Shown: piece by piece, positions 27,948 through 38,200 of the stretch | How the letters are laid out: each line of letters starts with the position of its first letter | How positions within the stretch are numbered: the first letter of the stretch is position 1 | Origin: Massilia solisilvae | GTDB taxonomy: Bacteria; Pseudomonadota; Gammaproteobacteria; Burkholderiales; Burkholderiaceae_D | Assembly (NCBI RefSeq): GCF_024753215.1 | Contig: NZ_JANUGV010000011.1 | Span: 1 to 64,000 of the forward strand | Direction of reading: 5' to 3' | Length of the DNA stretch: 64,000 nt | Program-made: the position numbers and the translations under genes | The notes under the pieces: generated by a model | Databases searched by the model: none | The model's input: only the letters and a program-made list of their open reading frames with translations | Told to the model about the DNA's origin: nothing

Positions 27948-30900
27948 ATGCAGAAGATTTCGCGCATCCATCTCGCCAACTGCGGTTTCCGAACGGCCTG
28001 GTACGAGGCAGTCACCTTTGACCTGACAGAACCCGGCACGGGCTTGCCAACGGACACGATCATCAACCTCGAGAACGGCGGCGGGAAGACGACGCTGCTG
28101 GGCTTGGTGTTTTCGTGCTTCGAAACCTCGCAGGAACGGTTCCTCAAGCACATCCAGAGCAAGCACAACAGCTTCTCCCAGTATTTCACCCATGACGGGG
28201 TTCCCGGTTTCATCGTCATCGAATGGCTGATGCCCGCTCGATCGGCCAATGGTCAGCCTTACAAACTGGTCACAGGCCAAGCCGTCTCGGTAAGAACCAC
28301 GGCCGAGACGGATGTCGACCGCATGTTCTTCAGTTTCGAGGAGCGCGTCGACCTTCGACTAGAAGACATTCCTGCGTCAGCGCTGTCCGGCACACCGGCC
28401 ACATCGATGAACGATTTCTCACGATGGATTCATGACCAGCAGAAGAAGCATTCTGGGAACGTTTTCATTAGCCACAACCGCCAGGCAGAGTGGCAGCGGC
28501 ACCTGAAAGAAGAACGACTCATCGACCTGGACATGCTGCGCATGCAGGTCAACTTTTCGGCTCAGGAAGGTGGCTTCGACACCGGTTTCCTGGACTTCAA
28601 GACTGAGAGCGAGTTTCTGCGGAAGTTCCTCTTTCTGACGAGCGATACGAATAAGGCAGACGAAGCCCGCCGGTCGGTGGTTTCTGTGTGCGAACTCCAT
28701 CGGCGCAAACCGCAGTTGCAGCGCCGCCGCGACCAGCTCAAAAAGTTCCGCATCTCATTGACCACGTTCTCCGATGCTGCTCGCCAGTACATGAAGGCGG
28801 TCGGCACACAGCAGACCATGCTCATCAAAGGCGCTCAGCTTGTTACAGCACTACAGGCTCGTGCCTGCGAACATCGAAAGGCGCAGGTAGCGGAGGTGGC
28901 TCTCGAGAAGGAGCAGCGTAACCTGGCCGGCGCCGCAACAAAGGATGGGGCACTGTTCGCAGCCGAGTGGATAACTGGAACTTGGGTCTGGCACCAGAAG
29001 CGTACCGCACAGGCGAAAAAGCGGAAAGACGAGGCCGACACATTGGTATTCGGGCTGGAGACCCAATCCAAGCTGCTGAAGGCGGCACGGCTGCAGCAGG
29101 AAATCCTGAACCTGGACCTACGTATCAAGGAACTTGATGCACTCGCTGAGGCTGAAATGACAGAACTGAAGCCGGCCCGGGACCATGTAGAAATCCAGGG
29201 CGCTCTGCTACGGCGTGCACTGTTCGCAGAGGAGAGTCGCTTGAAGGATGAGCTGGCGGCTCTGGATGGTAGATCGAAGCTTCGCGAGGAACGTAGGACG
29301 ACGCTTCGAAGTCAGAAAGTGAAGGCGGAAGGCGACGAACTTCGCCTAACGCGGGAGCAGACCGAGTTGCAGACCGCCGAGGACCGGCGAAACGCCCGAC
29401 GTCTGGTGCTGGAGCGCGACGGCGTGTTTGTCAACCCCGATGAGTCAGCCGATGCCGCTTTGGCGCGGCACGAAGCGGCAACACTATCCCACCAGAGCGA
29501 GAGAGACCTTCAATTGGCGGCAAGGGACACTGCTCGCACTCAGGCAAGTGAGCACAGGCGTGACGCGAACGTTGAGCGCGTCAAGGCGGCCAGCTTCGAT
29601 GAGCAGGCCAAGGGGCTGCAGACGTACATCGCTCGCGGAGAAGCGGAGCTGGAACGGCTTGGCCAACTGCCGGCACTTCTTAGTGCTGTCGAGACTGACC
29701 GCGTCGACCCACAATCCCCCGCACTGCTGCCGCGCCTTCAGGACGTAGTCACCGATTCCAACCGGCAGAAGTCACTGGCCGACGTTCGACTGGCCGAACT
29801 GCGTACCACCCGTCAGGCCATTGAAGATACCGGGGTCGCCGGCTACAGTCACGACGTCTCACTCGTTGTGCAAGGGCTTCACGCTGCCGGCGTTCGCTCG
29901 GCAAAGCCCTTCAACGAATACATTGCCCACGCTGTCGACGATGCCCTCAGGGCGCAGGCACTGGTGCAGAGCGATCCTGCACGGTACTCCGGCGTCTGCG
30001 TCGCACAGGCGGAGTTCACCAAAGCTACTGGGGTTTCCTGGCATGCCCGAAAACCGGTGCGCCCGGTGATAGTCTCCATCGCGGCACTCGAGACGGCTAC
30101 GGCCCACGACGGGCGTTTGGTCGTTCCACCTGAGGACGCATCTGCCTTTAACATTGCTGCTGCAACACGCTTGGCCGAGAACTTGGACAATCGGCTGCAG
30201 GAAGAGGAGCAACGGCGTGCCGCATACGAGCTGCGGCACGCTCAGACGCTCAAGGCAGCTCAGGAGCTCGATACCTTCGCAACCACCTACGGAAATGGCC
30301 AGCTGGCTGAAGCTGCGGTAAAGCGGGCCGCGCTGGAGGAACACGCATCCGCTGCGCGAAACCGGGCAGCGAACCTTGAAGCTGAAGCAAAGGATCTCGA
30401 CGCGAATGCTGAACAACACGACAAGAGCGCGATGCAGGAGGAGAGACTTCGCTCTGGCGGAGCCCAGGCGGCGCAGTCGATGCGCCAGTTCCAAACGGAG
30501 CACGAAGTCGGCCGAGAAGGGCGCCTTGTACGCCTCGCCGACATTGGCCAGGAGTTGACAGAAGCACGGGAGCGCAAGGCCGATGTCGACTTGGCGTTGG
30601 AAGAGCTGCAGGCTGCGCATGACGCTGACCAAATCAAGCGGGCGAACACGGACGTGGAGATGCGTCAGGTCGGCGAAGAGCGTGGTCGCACGGTTTACTA
30701 CAACAAGGAGTACCCAGCCCAAGAGCAACTCCAGCAACATCCGCGTTCCTTGACGACGCTGCGTGAACTTTACGAGGATGCTCTTGCCAACTACCTGACG
30801 GAAGAAAAGGCCCGTTTGGGTTCTTTGAGTGAGCGCATTCAGGGCGTGAAAGAACAGCGTCTCGGCAAGATCAAGGAGTTCGCGCGCGACTACAGCGGGG

Positions 30901-32345
30901 TGAGCATGGCCGATCTGGACCCTTACCTTCCTCAGGACCATGAAGCGGGACTTCGTACGGCCGAGCAGCAGCTCGCCGAAGCCCGCAAGGAACAGGTGGA
31001 GGCGTCCGGGCAGCATCAATCCCTCTGTGCAGAATCCCGCAAGTGGCATGCTGCGAACAAGCAGAACATTGGCACGGCCACCTCTGAGTTCGAACGACAC
31101 ACCGCCGAAGAGCTTGAATCCCTTCTCGAGGACTTGAAGCAGAAGATTAATGCGGCAAATGACCGCATGCGCGTTGCTAACGAAGAGGCTAATCGTGCGT
31201 CCAGCCGTGCCCAAGAGAAGCTTCGTGAAGCCGAGTCGGACGAGCAGAACGAATCCATCTTGCGCAGCGGAATGGGTCTCTCAGACCATCCAGACCCGGT
31301 TCTCATCGCGGCCGAGATTGGCGCTTTGGTTGGAGAGACTCCCCAAGTTCCAGAATCGTCCTCTTTGGTCCTCGATCGCAATTCGAGCAAGCAGGTCAGC
31401 TCCCTGCTGGCAGAGTACAACGGCAAGAATGCCGGCGTTTCCAAGCTGCATACGGCCGCGCGTACTTCGTTCGATGCCCTCAAGAGCGCCGCCGGTGACA
31501 CAACCTTCCGGGAAGTTGACCCCGATGTCGCGCTGCAGATGCTGCAGAACGACTTTGCAGCGGCTTGCATGGACGCGCCACGGCTGCTTGAACATCTCGA
31601 TGACCGCATATCGACGACCGAGTCGACACTGACGGGCATGCAGGCCGACTTCGACACCTGTGTGGAAGAGGTTCTGGGCGTGGTGCGCGGCGCCATCACC
31701 ACTTTGAACAGGGCATGTAGCCAGGAGAAGTGTGTTCCGGCGACAGCTCCTTATGTTGGCGGCAAACAGGTCCTGAAGATGCGGGCGAACTTTGCCGCGG
31801 TTACGCTTGAGATGCGCCGCGCAGCCATGCGCAACTACCTCGACGTTTTGGCAGACACGCTCACAATCCCGGCCAAGGGCACAGACCTCATTGCAGACGC
31901 TGTCGCCCGCATTTATGGCAAACCTCTCGGGCTGCATGTGCTGAAGATGTCCATCGAGGAGTCCGAGCAGTACGTTCCTGTGGAGAAGATTTCAAATTCC
32001 GGCGGCGAAGGCGTGGTAATGGCCATGTTCCTCTATCTGGTCATCAACCAGCTGCGCGCTGAGAACCACGCACAGGTACAGAAACGCGCCGGCGGGCCGC
32101 TTATTCTCGACAACCCCTTCGCCAAAGCGACGACTGCCGCGCTGTGGCGCGCGCAGAGGCTGCTGGCATCTGCCATGAACGTACAGCTCATCTTCGCGAC
32201 TGCGCTGCAGGACTTCAACTCGATCGGGGAGTTCCAGCGATTCATTCGCGTACGCAAAGCCGGCCAAAATACGAAGACGAAGCGATGGCACCTGGAGGTG
32301 GCCAATCTGCAGTTGAGGGATGCCGCTGACGAGGTGGCTTCGTGA
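27948..32345 (+). CDS. jetC: Wadjet-like JetC, SMC/MukB-type ATPase
   Basis: The SMC motor of the complex, 1465 residues. The N-terminal head half has Walker A ENGGGKTTLLG (about 42-52); very long coiled-coil segments follow (about 270-670 and 800-1290) around a hinge-like globular part near 690-780. The C-terminal head half has the signature NSGGEG (about 1350) and Walker B LILDNPFAKA (about 1385). This half-head/coil/hinge/coil/half-head order is diagnostic for SMC proteins. It is longer than I expect for the best-studied Wadjet JetC proteins, which may indicate a less-studied subtype. Rare Cys, no zinc hook. jetD overlaps its stop. Confidence 0.9.
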   Translation: MQKISRIHLANCGFRTAWYEAVTFDLTEPGTGLPTDTIINLENGGGKTTLLGLVFSCFETSQERFLKHIQSKHNSFSQYFTHDGVPGFIVIEWLMPARSANGQPYKLVTGQAVSVRTTAETDVDRMFFSFEERVDLRLEDIPASALSGTPATSMNDFSRWIHDQQKKHSGNVFISHNRQAEWQRHLKEERLIDLDMLRMQVNFSAQEGGFDTGFLDFKTESEFLRKFLFLTSDTNKADEARRSVVSVCELHRRKPQLQRRRDQLKKFRISLTTFSDAARQYMKAVGTQQTMLIKGAQLVTALQARACEHRKAQVAEVALEKEQRNLAGAATKDGALFAAEWITGTWVWHQKRTAQAKKRKDEADTLVFGLETQSKLLKAARLQQEILNLDLRIKELDALAEAEMTELKPARDHVEIQGALLRRALFAEESRLKDELAALDGRSKLREERRTTLRSQKVKAEGDELRLTREQTELQTAEDRRNARRLVLERDGVFVNPDESADAALARHEAATLSHQSERDLQLAARDTARTQASEHRRDANVERVKAASFDEQAKGLQTYIARGEAELERLGQLPALLSAVETDRVDPQSPALLPRLQDVVTDSNRQKSLADVRLAELRTTRQAIEDTGVAGYSHDVSLVVQGLHAAGVRSAKPFNEYIAHAVDDALRAQALVQSDPARYSGVCVAQAEFTKATGVSWHARKPVRPVIVSIAALETATAHDGRLVVPPEDASAFNIAAATRLAENLDNRLQEEEQRRAAYELRHAQTLKAAQELDTFATTYGNGQLAEAAVKRAALEEHASAARNRAANLEAEAKDLDANAEQHDKSAMQEERLRSGGAQAAQSMRQFQTEHEVGREGRLVRLADIGQELTEARERKADVDLALEELQAAHDADQIKRANTDVEMRQVGEERGRTVYYNKEYPAQEQLQQHPRSLTTLRELYEDALANYLTEEKARLGSLSERIQGVKEQRLGKIKEFARDYSGVSMADLDPYLPQDHEAGLRTAEQQLAEARKEQVEASGQHQSLCAESRKWHAANKQNIGTATSEFERHTAEELESLLEDLKQKINAANDRMRVANEEANRASSRAQEKLREAESDEQNESILRSGMGLSDHPDPVLIAAEIGALVGETPQVPESSSLVLDRNSSKQVSSLLAEYNGKNAGVSKLHTAARTSFDALKSAAGDTTFREVDPDVALQMLQNDFAAACMDAPRLLEHLDDRISTTESTLTGMQADFDTCVEEVLGVVRGAITTLNRACSQEKCVPATAPYVGGKQVLKMRANFAAVTLEMRRAAMRNYLDVLADTLTIPAKGTDLIADAVARIYGKPLGLHVLKMSIEESEQYVPVEKISNSGGEGVVMAMFLYLVINQLRAENHAQVQKRAGGPLILDNPFAKATTAALWRAQRLLASAMNVQLIFATALQDFNSIGEFQRFIRVRKAGQNTKTKRWHLEVANLQLRDAADEVAS

Positions 32346-33340
32346 AGGATTTTCTCGAACTGCTGCAGAGGGGAGCGCGCAAGCGAATCTCGTTAGCGGA
32401 GTTGCGTCAGCACTACTTCTCCTTGTACCCTGACGTCCAAAACAGCCCCGACAGGAGTGCGCGTCTGCTTGAGACCCTGCGACAGTTAGAGACTATCGGC
32501 GCGCTATCGCTTCCGGCTGTCGGCAGTTGGGAGAAAATCGGTGTTCCACCGCTTCCCCAATGGGTGCTGTTGAAGCGCGAGCCCAAGGCTGTTCCAAGAA
32601 AAGATTTCGGCAACGTCGCCTGGGCGCCAGAACTTGGGTTCTGGCCAGAACTGCGACCGGGACAACTTGAAACATTATTGCCCATCAACGAGTTTCTGTT
32701 GCGCCGTCGCGGCAGTCTCATGGTCGTTCCCATCAAAGAGCGGTCACTTGAAATCTACGGCGACGAGAAGCGACTCGATGGGATGTGCACCGGCGACAGC
32801 CTGTTCGGTGGGCGCCTGCACTTAAACACTCTCGGGTGCTTCCGAGTGCCGCAACCCCTTCCCTACAGAATGGCCGACGCCCCTGGGAAGCCTGTGCTCG
32901 TCGTCGAGAATCACAACAGCTTCTGGAGCTTCGGCGAATGGAACCAACAAGCCAGATGCTACTCGGCCATCGTGTACGGTTCCGGCGACGCCTTTCGGCT
33001 GACCGGTCGAGCGCTCCAGCAGGTGCTGGGTCAAGTGGCCGGCAGCGGTGCTGAATACTTGGGAGACCTGGATCCGAAGGGGGTTCGCATTCCCGGCGAG
33101 TTCAACCGTTCTGCAGAAGTCGGCTCGCCGCAGGTCAGTCCTGCGTTGGTCTTTTATCAGTGGCTGCTGGCACACGGCGTGCGACGCCATCGGGCCGAGT
33201 GCGTCTCATTTGACGCCGCCAGCTTGGAGAGATGGCTTGGCGCGGAACTGGCTGCCCAAGTCGCCAAAGTCTGGCAGAGCGAACATTGGATTCCACAGGA
33301 GTCGTTGGGTTTCGAGCAACTGTCGGCAGGTGTACTGTGA
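32342..33340 (+). CDS. jetD: Wadjet-like JetD, toprim-domain DNA nuclease
   Basis: The topoisomerase-VI/Spo11-like toprim nuclease that cuts DNA once the SMC motor stalls, in characterised Wadjet systems. 332 residues: an N-terminal winged-helix region (1 to about 140) and a toprim domain with the catalytic Glu in VVENHNSF (about residue 189) and the Asp pair in YLGDLDPKG (about 241-246). The start is a GTG that overlaps the jetC stop (GTGA, 32342-32345). The order jetA-jetB-jetC-jetD with every junction overlapping or 1 bp apart is that of a complete, intact system. Confidence 0.87.
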   Translation: MKDFLELLQRGARKRISLAELRQHYFSLYPDVQNSPDRSARLLETLRQLETIGALSLPAVGSWEKIGVPPLPQWVLLKREPKAVPRKDFGNVAWAPELGFWPELRPGQLETLLPINEFLLRRRGSLMVVPIKERSLEIYGDEKRLDGMCTGDSLFGGRLHLNTLGCFRVPQPLPYRMADAPGKPVLVVENHNSFWSFGEWNQQARCYSAIVYGSGDAFRLTGRALQQVLGQVAGSGAEYLGDLDPKGVRIPGEFNRSAEVGSPQVSPALVFYQWLLAHGVRRHRAECVSFDAASLERWLGAELAAQVAKVWQSEHWIPQESLGFEQLSAGVL

Positions 33341-33449
33341 AGCTCTAACAAAACCTTACTTGCCCTGAAGGCAACTGCTCTCGTACACTGAGCCTTATTG
33401 AATTTCCCCGTATCGGCTACAAGGGGAAGTTCCTTAAAGGTCCGGTTCG

Positions 33450-35285
33450 TTGCGGGTCGTGTGGCAGAATCAATTGAAAAGAATTGCGAGGAGAGACTTG
33501 GTTCAGGTCATCGAGATTGACATCGGTCAGCTCGGCGTGCGATTGCCGCGTGGAGAAGTCGGAATGGTCATCGCGCAGCCCTATGTGGATTTCATTCATT
33601 TGGAACCGTTCCCCCTTGTACCCGAAGTGCGGGCTACCGCACTGGCGGGGATCGACGCCACGCTCGCTGTGGCCCGTCAGTGCGTGCATGGCGCCGAGAA
33701 GACGCACTTCACCATTTTTCCAGAATGCACGCTGCCTGGGCTTGCCGGCTTCGACCACATCATGGCCGAGATGACTAATAACAGCTGGCCGACTGGCACG
33801 GTCGTCATTGGAGGGTTCGAGGGCCTGACGCGGGAGCAGTTCGGTGAACTAGTTCAGCGGCCGGGCACAAGCTATGACGATGTTGGGAGTTCGTTGGACC
33901 GCATCCGCGCAGACCAGTGGGTGAACTGCTGTGCGACATGGGTCAAGCTCGGGTCTGGCGAAGTTCGGTGCTGGATTCAGACCAAGATTGAGCCTGCGGG
34001 CGTCGAACTTCAAGTGGATCATCAGTCCATGTTCAAGGGGAAATCCATCTTCTTGTTTAAGGGCACGTATGCTGACACTCACGCGCCATATCGGTTTGCG
34101 ACCCTCATTTGCTACGATTGGATTGGAGTCCGGGATCAACGCCGCGTCTGGGAGTGGCTTCTGCACGCCATCGAGCAGACCGCGGCCGCAGTGGAAGCAC
34201 AGTTGCCGCTCACATGGCTGTTCGTAGCGCAATGCAACCCGGGACCTTCGCATGCGTCGTTCATGAGTCAGGTTCAGCCGTTCTTCAATCCGGTGCACTT
34301 CCCCAGTGTCCTTCGTGAGGGCACCTGCTTAGTCATGGCGAACGTAGCGGGGAATGCGGTTCCTGGAATGGCAAATCAGTATGGTCAGTCAGCGGTTATC
34401 TTTGCAACCGACAAGTTCATGAAGCCAGAGAGTATGCCGACGTACTGCGCCGGCGGCGAATTCCAGCGACCAGGCAATCCTCTGGAGAACTTCAAGGATG
34501 CGGTATTCCGAGAACGCGGTGCATGTATCCATTCGTTCCGGCAACTGAACCCTTCGGCCCTGCCACCAGGCGCGGCAGGCAAGCGATATGCACTCGCCGA
34601 TGCGACCGTGCATCCATATCCTGGAACAGTGGACCCTCGGACGCCCTCAGGCCTTGTTCCTGCAGTCGTAAAGTGGGTCAACGACGAACTCGACGACTCC
34701 AAGAAATCCTTGCAGGTGAAATATCCGGATTTGCCGCTGGCCGATGCTGCTGGAGTTGCACATCAAAGGGCGGTGAGCGCGCTTCGCTGGCTACCGCCGG
34801 ATGCGCTGAGCAAGACGGTATTGATTGCAACCCCTGGGACAGGTAGTGCTCCAGACAAATGGAGGAGCGGGCAGTCTCAGGCGGTCAAGCATGTCCTGCA
34901 CAGCTTCTCAATCCTCGAAGTGGCACAGTATTCGGCGACATTCCATGGTAACGGCGCGCAGGCGACCATCATGAAAGGGGAGGCGAGCGTCGAAGTAGTC
35001 GCCGTAATTGGCCGAAGCCACGAGGAGTGCGATAAGCACGCTCTAGGCTTACTGCCAGACCATCGAGGTCAACTTCTTGTGGTTAGTCGCGACGAAGACA
35101 ATACGTCATGGAATCCGCGGATGCGAACTCTGTTTGACCAGGCCGCTGAGCCGACCAAGGAACTCAACTTCACCGACCCTACAAGCGCGGTTATTCGGGT
35201 GGGCTACCACGACGTTCTTAAAGCATACCAAGACTCCGCCAACGAAGCGGAACTAAGAGAGGCACTTGATGCTGCAATCTCCTGA
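33450..35285 (+). CDS. Nitrilase-fold (carbon-nitrogen hydrolase) protein with unknown C-terminal domain
   Basis: 611 residues. The nitrilase Glu-Lys-Cys triad is readable: Glu92 in TIFPECTLPG, Lys179 in QTKIEP and Cys221 in TLICYDW. The nitrilase-like region runs to about residue 360. After a linker, residues about 440-600 form a second, unrecognised domain that includes VLIATPGTGSAPDKW (no proper P-loop). The nitrilase part is unusually expanded and fused, unlike housekeeping amidases. The start is a TTG at 33450 with AAAGG upstream; a GTG at 33459 is possible. Its last codons overlap the next gene, an SMC-like ATPase, so the two are a functional unit. Nitrilase domains are known in some defence proteins (for example RT-nitrilase DRT type 1), but this pairing is not one I recognise. 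Confidence 0.75.
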   Translation: MRVVWQNQLKRIARRDLVQVIEIDIGQLGVRLPRGEVGMVIAQPYVDFIHLEPFPLVPEVRATALAGIDATLAVARQCVHGAEKTHFTIFPECTLPGLAGFDHIMAEMTNNSWPTGTVVIGGFEGLTREQFGELVQRPGTSYDDVGSSLDRIRADQWVNCCATWVKLGSGEVRCWIQTKIEPAGVELQVDHQSMFKGKSIFLFKGTYADTHAPYRFATLICYDWIGVRDQRRVWEWLLHAIEQTAAAVEAQLPLTWLFVAQCNPGPSHASFMSQVQPFFNPVHFPSVLREGTCLVMANVAGNAVPGMANQYGQSAVIFATDKFMKPESMPTYCAGGEFQRPGNPLENFKDAVFRERGACIHSFRQLNPSALPPGAAGKRYALADATVHPYPGTVDPRTPSGLVPAVVKWVNDELDDSKKSLQVKYPDLPLADAAGVAHQRAVSALRWLPPDALSKTVLIATPGTGSAPDKWRSGQSQAVKHVLHSFSILEVAQYSATFHGNGAQATIMKGEASVEVVAVIGRSHEECDKHALGLLPDHRGQLLVVSRDEDNTSWNPRMRTLFDQAAEPTKELNFTDPTSAVIRVGYHDVLKAYQDSANEAELREALDAAIS

Positions 35286-38200
35286 AGTCCTGAGCCTACC
35301 TTCAGAGCTACGCGGTGCACTAACGCCGCTTATGGCCGGAGCATCCTTCACAGAGGAGGCCCTTCGCGAGGATTGCCTGCCGTTGCTACTGATGCAACGC
35401 GCCCATGCGGTAACGGCATTTGCGGTGGGTGATGAGGCTGACTACGAACCGCTGTATGAGGCGTTCAAAAAGCACTACCTCAAGCGAACCGCGGAATGGT
35501 CGGCGAAGGATGTGTCATTTGTGTTCTGTCTTCCGGCGAAAACTACCGTTCACGAGTCTTTCCGTTCTCGCGTCGAAGTCGACGTGTACTTCTGCAGAAA
35601 ATATGTCATTCAGCTGGACCATGACCTGGCAGGCAGCCTCGCTAGGTTGCCCTTCCTGCCGCTGTCGCCAGTTTCGCCAGGGGTGCAGACACGCCCTCCA
35701 TCCGCCCAGACGTTACTTCGGCAGCGCAACTTGAAGGCTGAGCTGGCAAAGGCCCTCGTCGTACCCTCGCAAAGTAGCGCGAGCTCGATTTTTAGTGCAT
35801 GTCTTGAAGGAATCTACGGCGCGCCTGACAAAGTCGCGGGGGCGTCCACAGAGACATACTCGGAGCCCACCGCTGAAGAGCGAGTGCAGGCCACACTGAA
35901 GTCGATTTCTATCCAGAACTTCCGAGCCTATCGCACAAAGAAGGAGTTCGCGCTTGGCTCAGCTGTCACGATCCTTTATGGTCCCAACGGATTTGGCAAG
36001 ACGTCATTCTTCGATGCCATCGACTTTGCCGTCACTGGCGGGGTTGGTCGGCTTGCCAAGTCTAGCGGAGGCTTGGCAAAAGCCGCGAAGCACCTAGACA
36101 GTGGTGAAGAGCCGACCGTGGTTACTCTTACGCTTGAGCGTGAAGGTAAGCAGCACGTCATCAGCCGCGATTTGGCGGAGCATAACAACGCTCAGGTAAA
36201 TGGAAAGGCCACCTCGAGAAAGGACGTACTGAGTCTGTTGACTGGCGGAGCCCCTGCCGCGGCTGATCGCGTGGAAAACATGGTTGCTCTGTTTCGAGCT
36301 ACCCACTTGTTCAGCCAGGACAGCCAGGAGCTAACCTGTGACGTTGCTGAAAAGTCCGAATTGCCTGCGGATATAGTGTCTCGCATGCTCGCATTCGACG
36401 ACTATGTGAGCGGCTTGAAAAAGGCCGAGGATGTGCTGAAGCTCGCGCGTCAAGCGCTCGTCGAGGCACGGAAGCAAGCTCAGAGCACTCGCGGCTCCAT
36501 GGAGGCCGAGCGGAGGGAATTAAATCGCCTCGAGGGCATTGCCTCCGCAGACACGTCGCCGGATGCGCTCAATGCTCGGTTCAGCGAATTGGAGCAGGCG
36601 ATTTTGACCTCAGGGTTCCAAATGTCCGGCATCAGCATGCGCGACACGAGAGCTCTCCGTGCGATGCTGGAGTCTTCGGCGACTGAAGCTGTCAACGTGC
36701 GCGCGGGGGTGGCCAAAGCCCTCGAGCACGTTGCGGCCTTGAAAACGCTGCATGAGCAACTCGAGCCGATGCGCACGCAGCTCGAGGAACGTAAGGCGTT
36801 GGTCGAAAGAACTGAGGCGAGCGTCAATGAAGCGTCGGAGCGCCTCAACTCGCTTACAAGCGAGCTTGCTCAGTTCAAGAGCCAGGAACAGGGCGTGCAG
36901 AACCAGCGGGAATGGTCCGCATGGGCTACCTCTGTTCAGCCGGAATTTGCGCAGCTGACTGCACAGAGTCAGGCGCTCGCTGAAAATCTATCCAGGCTCA
37001 ACCAGCTTCTCAACCAGCAAAGGGAGAAACAGTCCAAGGCGCTAAGTGCTCGGCAGGATGCCGCAGCAACGCTTCAGAGGCTTGATGCCGCCCTAAAGTC
37101 CGCTAGAGATGCGGTGGCTCGCGTGCAACAGGTCAAAGAACAGTCAGGTCTTTGGGCGCAGGCAGAGCCAAGATTGGTAGTCGCACAAACCGTCGAGGCA
37201 GAGCTGCAGGGCTTGCCCGAGGCAAAGCGCGCGCGGCTGGGCGAAGCGCAGCAAGCAGTCCTGGCACAGGAACATGTTGTCGCTCGCGTAGAGCGAGAAC
37301 TCGGTTCAGCCAGGATAAACGATACCAGTCTACAGAAGCTGATTGCCGAGCTCCGCACGCATATAGATGGCACGACGTGCTTGCTCTGCGGTCACGATCA
37401 TGGGAGCCGAGACGCGCTGTTGGCTGCCATCGACCGACGGATGGCTCAAAGTGAGGTCGTCGTTCGATTGAGTGAGGCGCTGGCTATCGAGCGGACAAAG
37501 CTTCAGGCACAGGCGGCTGCGCGACAAGCCCTGTCCGACGAGCTGAGCCAAGAAGAACAGCGGTTAAGGCAAGCCAAGACTGAGCGCGAAGAACTCGAGC
37601 GACAGCGGACGACCTATACGGCGGCACTGAGTTCGATTGGACTATCTCTAACAAACGATATAGCTCAACAGCTTGCAAAGACGAGCACTCAGGTGCATGA
37701 GGCTGAGATTCTGGCCGCGAGCGCCGTCAACAACGCCAGGCAACTGCTGGAGGCCGCAGACGCTACGCTTACCACCGCTCAGGATGGCTACCAAGCATTG
37801 GAGCGCGAACGCCAGGCGTCTACGACCTCGCTAGAGGGGGCGAAGGGCCGGCTGAACGAACTTCTTGCCGAGGCGAATCGTGGTGCTGTCGATCTTACGG
37901 CGAGCCTGCCTGCTTTGGCCGAGCAACTGGGAGACATAGAGGCGCGGCTCATCCAAGCAAGTTTGTCCGTTAGAAATGCAAGCACCTCACTGGATGCTCA
38001 GAAGACCCTTCACGCAGCTGCGAAGGCAACCCTCGCAGTTGCGCGTACGAGCCACCAGGAGGCAGCTCAGATATGGAACACCTACAATACAAATGTGCAG
38101 TCTCTGGTCGCAGCGCTGGCCGCTGCAGGACTTGACGGCGAAGTTTCTGATGAGCAGTTGCATCAACAAATTCAGGAGGCGACCGCACGCGAAACGATAG

